A stretch of DNA of 64,000 bases from OMG group bacterium (GTDB taxonomy: Bacteria; Pseudomonadota; Gammaproteobacteria; Pseudomonadales; Azotimanducaceae), in NCBI GenBank assembly GCA_012267385.1, contig JAAXGW010000037.1:62001-126000 (forward strand). The letters run 5' to 3'. A program made the position numbers and the translations under genes. The notes beneath the pieces were generated by a model. The model did not search any database and had not been told where the DNA came from. It saw only the letters and a program-made list of their open reading frames with translations. Positions 40,289 to 50,291 of this stretch are shown piece after piece. Every line of letters starts with the position of its first letter. Position 1 is the stretch's first letter.

Positions 40289-41077
40289 ATGAACCAAATC
40301 ACATATGAATCTATAGTCCTCAATACAGCTTGGGGCATGATAGATGGTATGGTTAATCATGAGATTTTTGACAAACAAGACCTATGTGGAACTCCACTTT
40401 TAGTTTTCAAATCAGATTCACACGCAAGATTGTTCGTCATCTTGCTTACCGACTTTTTATCGCCAGTATCGTTAAACCAACACCACCGTTACATCGAATC
40501 GACGTGATGACGTTCCCATAATGGAACATCTTGCACGTGTTTGCAAATGTCCCCAATTTGGTGCAAATATTTCTGATGTTTATGTTGCAGTGGAGAGTTT
40601 TTCGAGTTGGCTTGATACAAAAATTATTTCGCATAGAGTAAATTTATCAGGGATTGATATATGTACATACATATAAAACGTTCAAAATACATCAAAATGT
40701 GCGGGAACATCGCTAAACACAACCCACTTCATCTCGATTGGGTAATCAGCGACCTTCAAAAATTGCTCAAAAGAGCAAGTCACGTCATAGAAGCTCATGA
40801 TGCCAATTTAGCACTAGAGCAATTTTTCTGTTGGTTCTTCAATGACATGTTTAAGTCGCACACCAACCACATTGCGCAGTTCTTGAACGATATTCGATGG
40901 TATATGTTCAATTACCTACAAGTTGAGTATGAAAGCTCGTTATACCTGACTTGTAGATTTGAAAGAGAGTATGCATATCGTATTCCCAATTCAATCAGTG
41001 ACCCCTTGGCAACTTGGATGTATTGGGCTTTGATGAACCGCGTGCGGGGAAACCCTTCATGGATCACTTTGAGGTAG
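40289..41077 (+). pseudogene. Hypothetical protein gene with two frameshifts
   Basis: Three consecutive frames join into one plausible protein of about 260 residues. Frame 1 (40289 on) has SDSHARLFVILLTDFLSP. A second frame (about 40509-40665) has MEHLARVCKCPQFGANIS and VAVESFSSWLDTKI. The first frame then resumes (to 41077) with RSKYIKMCGNIAKHN, LALEQFFCWFFNDMFKSHTN and IRWYMFNYLQVEYE. No family recognised. The shifts are near 40500 and 40665. Adjacent to the nuclease/ATPase gene, so it may be part of the defence island. Confidence 0.6.
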
Positions 41078-41553
41078 CCACTGAGTTTAAAGATCCTCAT
41101 CATTCCGAGTATTTAGACTCATAAAAGTAGTTTGTGTAGGAGGAACTATTCGATGCCCCTGTTCAAGGAACAGATTGTGTTCGTAGGCAGCGACAGTATT
41201 TTCAGTGTTTTGGCTGAGCGAACTTAACATAGAGATTCGAGCACACGTTGAGTCAACGTGCCGTAAATGTTCAGTATGAAGACATATTTGGGTATTCATT
41301 CTCGATTGGACATCATTAGGGAGTTTGCACTCTTTGAATCTCTCTTCCCCGATTGATGAAACACTTCAGTTCTGCTAGTTTTAGACCACGATTGCGATTT
41401 ATCGATTCTAGAGCGATAAGTGGACAAATCCTTAGCACGAAACGGACGAGAGACCATTCTCGTGAATCAATGGGTAACGGTATCGTATGATCAAACAGTG
41501 CTTAAACAATGTGAACGACCAAAAATTCTTACACCCCCCGATCTAGGTTTACG
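41078..41553. other. Intergenic region upstream of the nuclease/ATPase gene
   Basis: 476 bases with no ORF of coding character. Presumably holds the promoter. No boxes identified with confidence. Confidence 0.4.
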
Positions 41554-41811
41554 TTGAACACGAAGCAAGCACAGCAGATTCTTTGGAAGGCAGTTTATGA
41601 ACTGGACGCTACTGGATCTTCTGGTTTCGAGGGCTTTCTAGCGAATGTGCAATCTGAACTAACGGGACAAACATTTCATGTAGTCAAGTCTGGATCACAA
41701 AGAGGCAGTGACGTCCGCTCTGATCCTAGTAACTTCGTAAAAATTGCTTTGGAATCTAAGCAATATAACCTTAAAACAAACTTTCTGTGGGGGCATTGCT
41801 TCAAAAGTTAA
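41554..41811 (+). pseudogene. PD-(D/E)XK nuclease module (N-terminal part of the frameshifted STAND-like gene)
   Basis: TTG start. 85 residues with FEGFLANVQSELTG followed by SGSQRGSDVRSD and IALESKQYN. Asp53, Glu67 and Lys69 fit the D-(x)n-ExK core of Mrr-like restriction nucleases, and Glu26 is in the preceding helix. The ORF ends out of frame after NFLWGHCFKS. Adding one G to the G5 run around 41789-41795 would join it to the next frame as NFLWGALLQKLTEAS. It is therefore most likely the effector domain of the downstream ATPase. Confidence 0.7.
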
Positions 41812-44800
41812 CTGAAGCATCCAGAACCCATCCACCACCTGACTTTTGGATCTTAGCTTCAACCCGAGAAATTGACGGTGGTGATCGTGAAAAACTTAAG
41901 GATCATGGAGGTTCGCTAGGTATTGATGTTGCGGTATGGGACTGGAAAAACAGGAGAGATGTACTGTGCGATCTCGCAGTGGTTTGCGTTTCGGCTGCCA
42001 ATACGTGCAGATCAAATCTGAGTTGGTCAACAAAGCTGAGCCAAGCTTTTCAATTAATAAAAAATCATCCAGACTTTAAAGCCCGCTCATCATATTGGAG
42101 GCAGCGTTTACTGCAACCGGACGTAGGTTACTCAAACTGCAGAAAACAATGTAGAGTCTGGCTCCAAAGTGCGCAAGAGTCTTTGGCTAACGCCAGGTCC
42201 CGTCTCGGCGGACACCACAACTTGAGCTCAAGTAAATACGGAGTGGTTCGCCGTAATGAAATCAACCAGCAGCTGCAAGAGTGGTTCTCGGACAGGAATG
42301 CGGGTGTAGCTGCTTTAATCGGCTACGAGGAGATGGGGAAATCCTGGGCTGTTTTGGACTGGTGCAATGAATTGATGCAGTCGACCCAATTGGACTACCC
42401 ACTGATAGTCTATTTGAAAGCGAAATCAGACATTACCTCGGATGTCAAACTGGATATAGCTCAAAAAATTTCAGCACAGGTGGGAAATGGATCCAAGAAA
42501 TTCTGGCGTAGACGTCTAGATCTGTGGGAAAGGAGTGGTCGAGACAGTGTAAGACTGCTAATTATCGTAGATGAGTTGAACCAGAATTTCCTGTTCCCTG
42601 ATTGGGCTGGATGGGTTCAGCCATTATTTGAAGACTCAGTGAGAGGTATGTACAGCGTACTCTTCACCAGTTGGCAGTCTTTCTGGCGCGACGAACTTAG
42701 TAGTTTAGCAAACCTTACACCGAATACCAAAGAGATCGTAGCCGAAAATTTCAACGATGACGAACTCGACAGACTACTAGCTAATTCGCATGTGCACAAA
42801 GAAGAGTTGGCCGATGAAGTGTTGAAGTTGATGCGTGTCCCGAGACTGTCGACCCTTGTATTAAAACACCGTGAAATTCTTGCCAAGAGTGGAGATGTAA
42901 CTGCGGAACGTGTCATCTACGAAGACTGGAAAGACAGAATTGACCGAAACGGACAACTCATTGGTCTTGACGATAATCGAATGAAATCGTTTGTAAAAGA
43001 GCTTGGTCAACAACTCCAGAAAAATTTCGATCGAGCAATTAGTCGTAAAAACATCATTGAGATACTAGGACGGGACAGCGGAAGACTTAGCAATGAACTA
43101 ACCAACGCTGTCGCTCATTCAACGTCAGGTGGATGGTTCACCGCAAGTTGCGAACCGGACATTTTCAAATTGAACGGGGATCGGGTGCATTACGTACTCG
43201 GTGCATCTTTGACTTTCGAACTAAAAGCAAGGCATGGATCGCAAGCTGCCCGAAAAGTAATCGCGGATTTTTTAGACCCTATTAGAGCCCATAGCCTAGG
43301 AGCGCAAATCTTGCGAGCGGCGACGACTATAGCACTCGTTGAAGAGCACACAGCAGAAGACCTAAAGCAGGCACTCTTCGAAAGATGGTTGGACGAACAA
43401 AACTTTTCTACAGATGATTTTGACGCTCTTTGGCGATTGGCAGGACTCGATCCAACTCTGATTCTCGGAAACGCGGAACGAATCTGGCTAGGCGCTCTCT
43501 CTGACAATTTCAAGGACGAAGTACTGATCAAGACTTTAGCGAACGCGGCTGTTTTTCACAATTTCAACAGTAAGCTCACGTCTCGACTAGTTGAGTGGCT
43601 AGGTACGGTTTGGTGTGAGTACTCACCAAATTCCAGACCACAGGATGAGACAAGCGACGACGAAGACTCGTTAGAACACAAGGAACTCTATCTTATTCGT
43701 TCGTGCATGACTGATTGGTTGGATTCCACTTCTGCAAGTGAATTCCCGTCAGTCCGTCTTCAAGAGGAAGGGGATTGGAGCTTTCTCTGTCACCGCGCTT
43801 TAGCAGTGATTTCCTACCTCAATAAAGCACCTTTCACCAAAGTGTTCGAAGCGTGGGCACTAAGCCGTGCGTTGATGAAGAATGCATCACACATAAACGA
43901 ACTCACTTGGGTCATACAAATGAACCAACACGATCCGGACAAAACAAACGAAGCTCTTGGCCATGTTGTTCATCGATTGGAAGGGCAACAGCACATGATA
44001 ACAAAAGAAGCGGTATCACTGCTGAGAGAAGCGTTGAGTCACACCAAACGGGGCGCTCAACTTCGTCATGTCGAAATTTTGACTTGTAGTAGCAAGTTAG
44101 AGCAAAAAGCTCTTGACACCGAACAACTTGAAGGCGAAGAATTATTTAACGAAGTCAAGAAATTTCTCAGTCCGGTCGGTTGGAAATACAACAGTGCTAC
44201 AACGAGAGCTGCTTTGATTGATAAACTCATCGTTGAATCGGGTCTACCTGCCGCCGGTAAGGAACTTGATCTAATATCGAATCATTTTCGGGAGATCGTT
44301 ACTCTCATTACACCTAAATCCAGACGACTGCTGAGCGAAGCTTGCACACGCGCTCAAGTACAGGGTCTCGTGAGAGATGAAACCAGACCACTTGGCGCAA
44401 CCAAAATTGGATTTATGGCACTAATACTGCAATTATTTGAAGCTACTACCGAGGAACAATACTATTTCTTGCTTGAATCAGACGTCGAATTAGCCGACGA
44501 CGAGTGGTGTAGAGTCTGTCATATACCAGAAGCTGATGAATTAGATGAATTGAACACCTCAAAGGCTTCAAGAGCAAGACTAAATCAATGGCTACGCTGG
44601 GTAGGTAAACGTCTGCCGAAGTCAACAATTCAGTCTCTCAAATTTCTTCCTTCGCTGGTGTTAGACGAAGATGTCGACGTTCGCGTTCATGCAGTCAACT
44701 TGGCATCATATGGTTGTCATGTAGAAGCACTCAAACGATTTGCCACATCAGAATATGTAGCACCGGTATTCAGGGACGACAGTTCAAGTTTTCATGAGGA

Positions 44801-45875
44801 ACATGCCCGAAATAATGCCCTGCTCTCGCTCGAGTCGGTTCATCCTGAAATCGTCCGAACCAAGTCTTTAGCCGACCAATCCTCAGTTCTTCGAGTCAAA
44901 CTAGGTGACCTCTCACCCGCTGCCATGGATGCCTTCGGTGAATACTTAATACAGGAACTAAAGGCGGCAGAATCATCTTCAAGTTGGAGTACTCGTCGGT
45001 ATTGGTTCAGTTACCGTTCATGTATTGAATTACTTTTCCAGCATAGAGACAAGCAGTTCATCGACGAGGTAGGACACTTGGCAAAGAGAGCGGCTGCGCA
45101 GGTCGAACACGCGTTTATGACTGATTTTCCAATCATGGATACTATGCGTGCGCTCAAAAATCATGCACCAAAATTAGCAATTGCCATATTCAAAGAGTTG
45201 AAAAGAGCAGACAGGCTCAGTATGTTCTCTACGGATTCAATAGATCGATTCCCGTTCGAGCTACCTCAATCCGAGGATAGCGACGCCCTGTGTGAGAAGC
45301 TTTTGAGTTCGGCGACGAAAGATCAGCAATTGCTTGATATTGCGTATGTCTGCTGTAAGAATCAACGAATTGATTGGTTACTGATGCACATCTCATCGCT
45401 AGAAGCGAGCACGAGACCGACAAATGTCGCACGAGCACTCACGTTACTTGGTTTTTGTGATGTAAGCTCTCAATCAGATGCACTTTGGAAAGCTATTGAT
45501 GAGCGACTCCCTAAAGATAAGTGGCTTAGTAGAGTTTACAGAGAAAGTCGCAAGGACTATGCTCGCAACGTCAAGGTAAAAGAAGCACTTAAAGTTTTTT
45601 GGCGAGACAAATCGGAAGCAGTCGCTTGGGACGCTTGGCAATTTGTCAAAGACAACTGTGATATAAGAGTCAATCTTTGGTTCAAAGAGATGTTCTCGAC
45701 CCAGGAAAAATTGGCGACGGTTTCAAGAGAACTTTCGTTGGATTTAGGTGAGAGAAGCCTGAATCAAACGATGAAGAACGATTGGGAATCACGTAAGCGG
45801 AAATTGTTTCACACCGACTTACCCATTTCATACATGGCTCCGTGGCATTCCCGTGACGACCGAGTCGATACCTGA
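41787..45875 (+). CDS. STAND-like P-loop ATPase, probable anti-phage defence protein
   Basis: 1362 residues. After a linker (DFWILASTREIDGGDREKL) comes a P-loop domain with Walker A GYEEMGKS (about residues 178-185) and Walker B LLIIVDELN (about 257-265). The remaining ~1000 residues are helical, like the sensor repeats of STAND/Avs-type proteins. With the nuclease module encoded immediately upstream in another frame, the full protein would be nuclease-ATPase-sensor, the plan of Avs-type defence proteins. The start at 41787 is only formal. Neighbours are restriction-modification genes. Assignment to a specific Avs class is not possible by eye. Confidence 0.75.
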   Translation: MGALLQKLTEASRTHPPPDFWILASTREIDGGDREKLKDHGGSLGIDVAVWDWKNRRDVLCDLAVVCVSAANTCRSNLSWSTKLSQAFQLIKNHPDFKARSSYWRQRLLQPDVGYSNCRKQCRVWLQSAQESLANARSRLGGHHNLSSSKYGVVRRNEINQQLQEWFSDRNAGVAALIGYEEMGKSWAVLDWCNELMQSTQLDYPLIVYLKAKSDITSDVKLDIAQKISAQVGNGSKKFWRRRLDLWERSGRDSVRLLIIVDELNQNFLFPDWAGWVQPLFEDSVRGMYSVLFTSWQSFWRDELSSLANLTPNTKEIVAENFNDDELDRLLANSHVHKEELADEVLKLMRVPRLSTLVLKHREILAKSGDVTAERVIYEDWKDRIDRNGQLIGLDDNRMKSFVKELGQQLQKNFDRAISRKNIIEILGRDSGRLSNELTNAVAHSTSGGWFTASCEPDIFKLNGDRVHYVLGASLTFELKARHGSQAARKVIADFLDPIRAHSLGAQILRAATTIALVEEHTAEDLKQALFERWLDEQNFSTDDFDALWRLAGLDPTLILGNAERIWLGALSDNFKDEVLIKTLANAAVFHNFNSKLTSRLVEWLGTVWCEYSPNSRPQDETSDDEDSLEHKELYLIRSCMTDWLDSTSASEFPSVRLQEEGDWSFLCHRALAVISYLNKAPFTKVFEAWALSRALMKNASHINELTWVIQMNQHDPDKTNEALGHVVHRLEGQQHMITKEAVSLLREALSHTKRGAQLRHVEILTCSSKLEQKALDTEQLEGEELFNEVKKFLSPVGWKYNSATTRAALIDKLIVESGLPAAGKELDLISNHFREIVTLITPKSRRLLSEACTRAQVQGLVRDETRPLGATKIGFMALILQLFEATTEEQYYFLLESDVELADDEWCRVCHIPEADELDELNTSKASRARLNQWLRWVGKRLPKSTIQSLKFLPSLVLDEDVDVRVHAVNLASYGCHVEALKRFATSEYVAPVFRDDSSSFHEEHARNNALLSLESVHPEIVRTKSLADQSSVLRVKLGDLSPAAMDAFGEYLIQELKAAESSSSWSTRRYWFSYRSCIELLFQHRDKQFIDEVGHLAKRAAAQVEHAFMTDFPIMDTMRALKNHAPKLAIAIFKELKRADRLSMFSTDSIDRFPFELPQSEDSDALCEKLLSSATKDQQLLDIAYVCCKNQRIDWLLMHISSLEASTRPTNVARALTLLGFCDVSSQSDALWKAIDERLPKDKWLSRVYRESRKDYARNVKVKEALKVFWRDKSEAVAWDAWQFVKDNCDIRVNLWFKEMFSTQEKLATVSRELSLDLGERSLNQTMKNDWESRKRKLFHTDLPISYMAPWHSRDDRVDT

Positions 45876-46341
45876 CATTCAACGCGAAAAGCCTGTATTC
45901 ACCTAGCTTTTTCATTGCATGTCGACAAGGCTTTTCCATTGACATTTTCCTAGCTACAAAGAAACGAGTTGAAGAACAACTACGCGCAATCATAAGAGGA
46001 TGTTTGGTAATGTTTCAAACGCTACGCAAACTCTCAATTTAAAACATTTCCACTATTTTTGATAGCAAATCAAACGCACCCAGCTGCCAAAGATCAGAGT
46101 ACGTAGACTATGTTTTGGTTTGATGGTTGAGAACTCGAAATCAACTTGACTACGTTTCAAGCTACTCACTCGGCTAGCACAGATGTTGGGGAGAGAGTGG
46201 ATGTGGCGGGTATTAACATAGCGAGGAATTGACCAACAATCTCTTTTTCTCGTATCATCCACCGTGAAGAATCCACGCGTTTTTCTGAATTCATGTATAA
46301 CCGAGTTTTATGAGTCGGTCGTGTAGCTACCTAAAGGAGAG
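45876..46341. other. Intergenic region with a long-loop inverted repeat
   Basis: AAAAGCCT (45887-45894) and AGGCTTTT (45928-45935) are inverted, with a 33-base loop, just after the STAND gene. This could be a weak terminator. AAAGGAGAG lies right before the start at 46342. No gene seen. Confidence 0.4.
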
Positions 46342-49158
46342 ATGCCATTGAACAGTAGGATCAACACCGTACTTTCTTGGAATGAGATACGTGCTCGTGC
46401 AGCGTTGTTTTCACGAGAATGGAACGATGCATTCTACGAGAAGGGGGAGTCTCAAAGCTTTTACAATGACTTTTTTGAAGTCTTTGGAGTCCGCCGTCGT
46501 ACTGTCGCTCGGTACGAGGAACTAGTCGAGAAGCTAGATAACTCTTCTGGTTATATAGATCTGTTCTGGCCCGGACAATTGATTGTCGAGCAAAAGAGTA
46601 CTGGCCGAGATCTCAAAAAAGCTTACCAACAAGCAGGCGAGTACTTCGATGCACTTCCCGAAAGAGATCGCCCACGACACATTCTCGTATGCGATTTTCA
46701 GACGTTTGAACTTCACGATCTTGAAGAGCGGAGAACCTTAGAGTTTTCCCTATCGGACTTTTCAAACAACGTTGAAGCGTTTGGATTCATAATCGGTGTT
46801 CAACGTCGAAAATTTCGCGACCAAGACCCCGCGAACATCAAAGCTGCTGAACTGGTTGGACGGCTTCATGACGCATTGGATCAGTTTGGATACAAAGGAC
46901 ACGATCTCGAGTACCTACTGGTTCGAATTGCATTCTGCCTTTTTGCCGACGACACTGGTATTTTCAGTCCGCGCGACATTTTTCTTGATTTAATTGAGAG
47001 AAGAACTAGTGAGGACGGGGCGGATCTAGGACAGTGGCTCAACCATCTGTTCCAAGTTCTAAACACTAAATTAGACGATCGATTGACGAATCTGGACGAA
47101 GACCTCGCTCAGTTTCCTTACATTAACGGTGCCCTATTCGCACATACGCTTCGTGTACCTGCCTTCGATTCTTCAATGCGCGGAGTGTTGTTGGATGCCT
47201 GCCGTTTTGATTGGTCGAATATTTCACCCGCAATATTTGGTGCGCTCTTTCAGTCGGTCATGGATCCCGAGCAACGACGAGCACAGGGAGCGCATTACAC
47301 GACCGAGAAGAACATTCTTAAAGTAATCGAACCGTTATTTATGGATGATTTGCGGGAGGAATTTTCGCGATTGAGAGCGCGCAAGGACAATAGACGGACA
47401 TACGACCTGAAGAGTTTTCAAAAGAAGCTAGGTGGATTGCGTTTCTTCGATCCCGCCTGTGGATGTGGAAACTTTCTTGTCATCGCGTACCGTGAACTCC
47501 GGCTACTTGAAATGGAAGTAATTAGGGAGTTAACAGGTGCGGAGCAGAATTACCTCTTCGATGTTTCCTCGCTCTCATTGGTTGATGTGGATCAGTTCTT
47601 TGGAATTGAAATCAATGAATTCCCTGTTCGTATCGCTGAGACTGCACTGTGGATGATGGACCATATCATGAATGTTAGACTAAGCTTGGAATTTGGTCAT
47701 ACCTACGCCCGCATCCCATTGGAGTCCTCTCCAACCGTAGTCCACGGAGACGCGTTGGAGATCGATTGGAACACCGTATTATCCCCCGAAGAATGCTCGT
47801 ACGTATTCGGAAATCCACCGTTCAGTGGTGCGAAATTTCAATCAAAATTACAACGGTCCCAAGTTCGGCGCATAGCTGCACTGGGAGGGAGCGGAGGTAC
47901 TCTAGACTTTGTTACTGCCTGGTTTATAAAAGCTGGTGAATATGTTAAATCAAGCGAAGCGCGCATTGGATTAGTAGCCACAAATTCGATCACCCAAGGT
48001 GAACAAGTCGCTCAACTCTGGCCGATACTCTTCAATCGGTGTAGATTGGAGCTGGCATTTGCACACCGTACGTTTGCATGGGGATCTGATGCTCGGGGTA
48101 AAGCCCATGTCCATGTAGTGGTCATCGGACTAGACAAGAGAGAGAACTCTAAGTCATTGAAACGATTGTTTCACTATCCCAATGTTATCGGGGAACCTGA
48201 CGAAAGTGAGCATAAATCGCTCTCACCGTACCTCATGGATGCAAGCCGGCTGGTGGATTCACATTTAACCGTACGGGAAGAAAGCAAGCCCATCAATGGC
48301 TTTCGGAACTTGATGATGGGTTCGAAACCCATTGATGGAGGAAATTACATCTTCAACGAGGAAGAACTGCAGGCTTTCTTGGAATCTGAACCCGAGGCGG
48401 AGCAGTTCTTCCGCCCATTCATCGGAGCTCGTGAACTACTCAGAGGTGGCTCGCGCTATATCCTTGCACTGCATGATGCATCACCAGAGGTCCTTGCTCG
48501 ACTCCCACTAGTACGAAAACGTATTCAAACAGTGCGGGCTTACCGGATGAACAGTTCGAGCGCCCCCACACAATTGCTCGCTCAAACTCCTACTTTGTAT
48601 CACATAAACGTTTTACCCGAACGACCATTCTTAGTAGTACCACGTGTTAGTTCTGAGAATCGTGAATATGCACCTATTGCATGGCTCAAACCTCCCGTGA
48701 TTCCAAGCGATGCTACGTTGGTACTGATCGACGCTTCTTTGACCGAATTCGCACTCCTTACCTCCACTATGCACATGGCTTGGCTTCGCCACATCGGTGG
48801 TCGATTGAAAAGCGACTACCGCTATTCTATTGGTCTCGTTTACAACACGTTTCCAACACCACCAGGGTTCAAGGACAAAACTTTAAATTCTTCCAAACTA
48901 GAGGAATTGGCTCAGTCGGTTCTTGACGCTCGTGTTTCACACTTCGGTGCGACTCTTGCGGATCTCTACGATCCTGACCTAATGCCACCTAACTTGCGAA
49001 GAGCACATCAAGCACTCGACCGCGCAGTCGACCGTCTTTATCGGACCAAATTGTTCAATTCAGAACGTGAACGCGTTGAATATCTGTTCATGCTCTACGA
49101 AAAACTGCGTACACCACTAACCTCGAAAACAAAAGAGAAACGAAGGAAAAAGGACTAG
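46342..49158 (+). CDS. MmeI-like single-chain restriction-modification enzyme (type IIL)
   Basis: 938 residues, close to MmeI (919). The N-terminal nuclease carries Asp73, Glu83 and Lys85 in GYIDLFWPGQLIVEQKS. The D-x9-ExK spacing is the same as in MmeI (D70, E80, K82). A helical spacer follows, then the adenine methyltransferase with motif I FFDPACGCGNF (about residue 370) and motif IV GNPPFSGAK (about 492). Next come the target-recognition region and the family C-terminus YDPDLMPPNLRRAHQALD. One protein would thus both cut and methylate one strand of its site. AAAGGAGAG ribosome-binding site. Intact. PglX-like BREX methylases are a less likely alternative. Confidence 0.9.
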   Translation: MPLNSRINTVLSWNEIRARAALFSREWNDAFYEKGESQSFYNDFFEVFGVRRRTVARYEELVEKLDNSSGYIDLFWPGQLIVEQKSTGRDLKKAYQQAGEYFDALPERDRPRHILVCDFQTFELHDLEERRTLEFSLSDFSNNVEAFGFIIGVQRRKFRDQDPANIKAAELVGRLHDALDQFGYKGHDLEYLLVRIAFCLFADDTGIFSPRDIFLDLIERRTSEDGADLGQWLNHLFQVLNTKLDDRLTNLDEDLAQFPYINGALFAHTLRVPAFDSSMRGVLLDACRFDWSNISPAIFGALFQSVMDPEQRRAQGAHYTTEKNILKVIEPLFMDDLREEFSRLRARKDNRRTYDLKSFQKKLGGLRFFDPACGCGNFLVIAYRELRLLEMEVIRELTGAEQNYLFDVSSLSLVDVDQFFGIEINEFPVRIAETALWMMDHIMNVRLSLEFGHTYARIPLESSPTVVHGDALEIDWNTVLSPEECSYVFGNPPFSGAKFQSKLQRSQVRRIAALGGSGGTLDFVTAWFIKAGEYVKSSEARIGLVATNSITQGEQVAQLWPILFNRCRLELAFAHRTFAWGSDARGKAHVHVVVIGLDKRENSKSLKRLFHYPNVIGEPDESEHKSLSPYLMDASRLVDSHLTVREESKPINGFRNLMMGSKPIDGGNYIFNEEELQAFLESEPEAEQFFRPFIGARELLRGGSRYILALHDASPEVLARLPLVRKRIQTVRAYRMNSSSAPTQLLAQTPTLYHINVLPERPFLVVPRVSSENREYAPIAWLKPPVIPSDATLVLIDASLTEFALLTSTMHMAWLRHIGGRLKSDYRYSIGLVYNTFPTPPGFKDKTLNSSKLEELAQSVLDARVSHFGATLADLYDPDLMPPNLRRAHQALDRAVDRLYRTKLFNSERERVEYLFMLYEKLRTPLTSKTKEKRRKKD

Positions 49159-49394
49159 TAACCCTCGGGTCCGTACGTCTGTGGACACTCGGGAATTGAT
49201 CTGATAACTGTTCGGATCAAATTCGGATTAATTTGGACTTGATTGTTCTATAATAGTCTATATATCGTCAATACTAACAAGAAACAGTACTTTGGCGAAA
49301 ACAGTGCCGTGGAGAAACTAATTGACCGCTTTTTGCGTACTCTATTTGAACAATCAACTCATTGCGAAAAAAACAAAATGAAGTGTAAATAAAA

Positions 49395-50291
49395 ATGGCT
49401 GAGAGCAGAACGAGCACGCGTTCCTTTGGAGTATCTAGTCGAGTCGGACATGATTCGGATCGATTCTACGATCGCAAAATCTACGATAGTAACGGGGAAC
49501 CTCAAGTAGACTCCCAGCCGAATCAAGAGATTCCTCAAAGCATCCTCGATGAGGTGTATAGTCATACGAGCGAGCACATGACAGAATTACCTGACCGTAG
49601 CGTCCATCTCGTAATCACGTCTCCGCCTTACAACGTCGGAAAGGACTACGATGAAGACCTGACTCTCGAGGAATACCGAACCCTGTTACATCGTGTATTT
49701 CAGGAGTGCTATAGAGTATTGGTTGAAGGTGGCAGAGCGTGTGTAAATGTCGCGAACATCGGCCGAAAGCCCTATATTCCTTTGAACACTTTGGTGACCA
49801 CTGTCATGATCAATCTTGGTTATTTGATGCGCGGTGAAATTATTTGGAATAAAGCCGCCAGTGCAGGTACATCATGTGCTTGGGGAAGCTGGAAATCTCC
49901 TTCAAACCCCGTGTTGCGGGACGTGCACGAATACATACTTGTTTTCTCTAAAGAGTCCTTTGGGCGGTGCGGCGAAAACGCGACCATTCACCGCGATGAC
50001 TTTCTGGAATGCACAAAGAGCGTGTGGGACTTTCCAGCGGAATCAGCTCGAAAAGTGGGACACCCAGCTCCTTTTCCCGTAGAGCTACCACGACGACTAA
50101 TTGAACTTTACTCATATCAAGGCGACGTAGTGTTAGATCCCTTTATAGGATCAGGCAGCTGTGCCGTCGCGTGCGTTAAAACAGGACGACGTTGGATTGG
50201 TTACGACACTTCGAAAGAATATTGCGATTTAACCCGAAAAAGAGTACAAAAAGCGAAAGAACGTGACCAATTCGTTAAAGAAGTTATTTGA
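49395..50291 (+). CDS. Site-specific DNA methyltransferase (beta class, type II RM)
   Basis: 298 residues. Motif IV TSPPYNVGK is at about residues 75-83 and motif I DPFIGSGS at 248-255. This IV-before-I order defines beta-class amino-methyltransferases. The SPPY form favours N4-cytosine but N6-adenine is possible. Further motifs: YRVLVEGGRACVNVANI, and GYDTSKEYCDLTRKR near the end. The last 29 bases overlap the start of the endonuclease gene, so the two form one RM operon. The first 45 residues are Ser/Arg-rich and not conserved-looking. Confidence 0.9.
   Translation: MAESRTSTRSFGVSSRVGHDSDRFYDRKIYDSNGEPQVDSQPNQEIPQSILDEVYSHTSEHMTELPDRSVHLVITSPPYNVGKDYDEDLTLEEYRTLLHRVFQECYRVLVEGGRACVNVANIGRKPYIPLNTLVTTVMINLGYLMRGEIIWNKAASAGTSCAWGSWKSPSNPVLRDVHEYILVFSKESFGRCGENATIHRDDFLECTKSVWDFPAESARKVGHPAPFPVELPRRLIELYSYQGDVVLDPFIGSGSCAVACVKTGRRWIGYDTSKEYCDLTRKRVQKAKERDQFVKEVI

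Noticed and set aside
46342-49158. BREX PglX methylase
   Set aside because: The length, the Asp-x9-Glu-x-Lys nuclease motif and the MmeI-type C-terminus fit type IIL enzymes better, and no other BREX gene is present.
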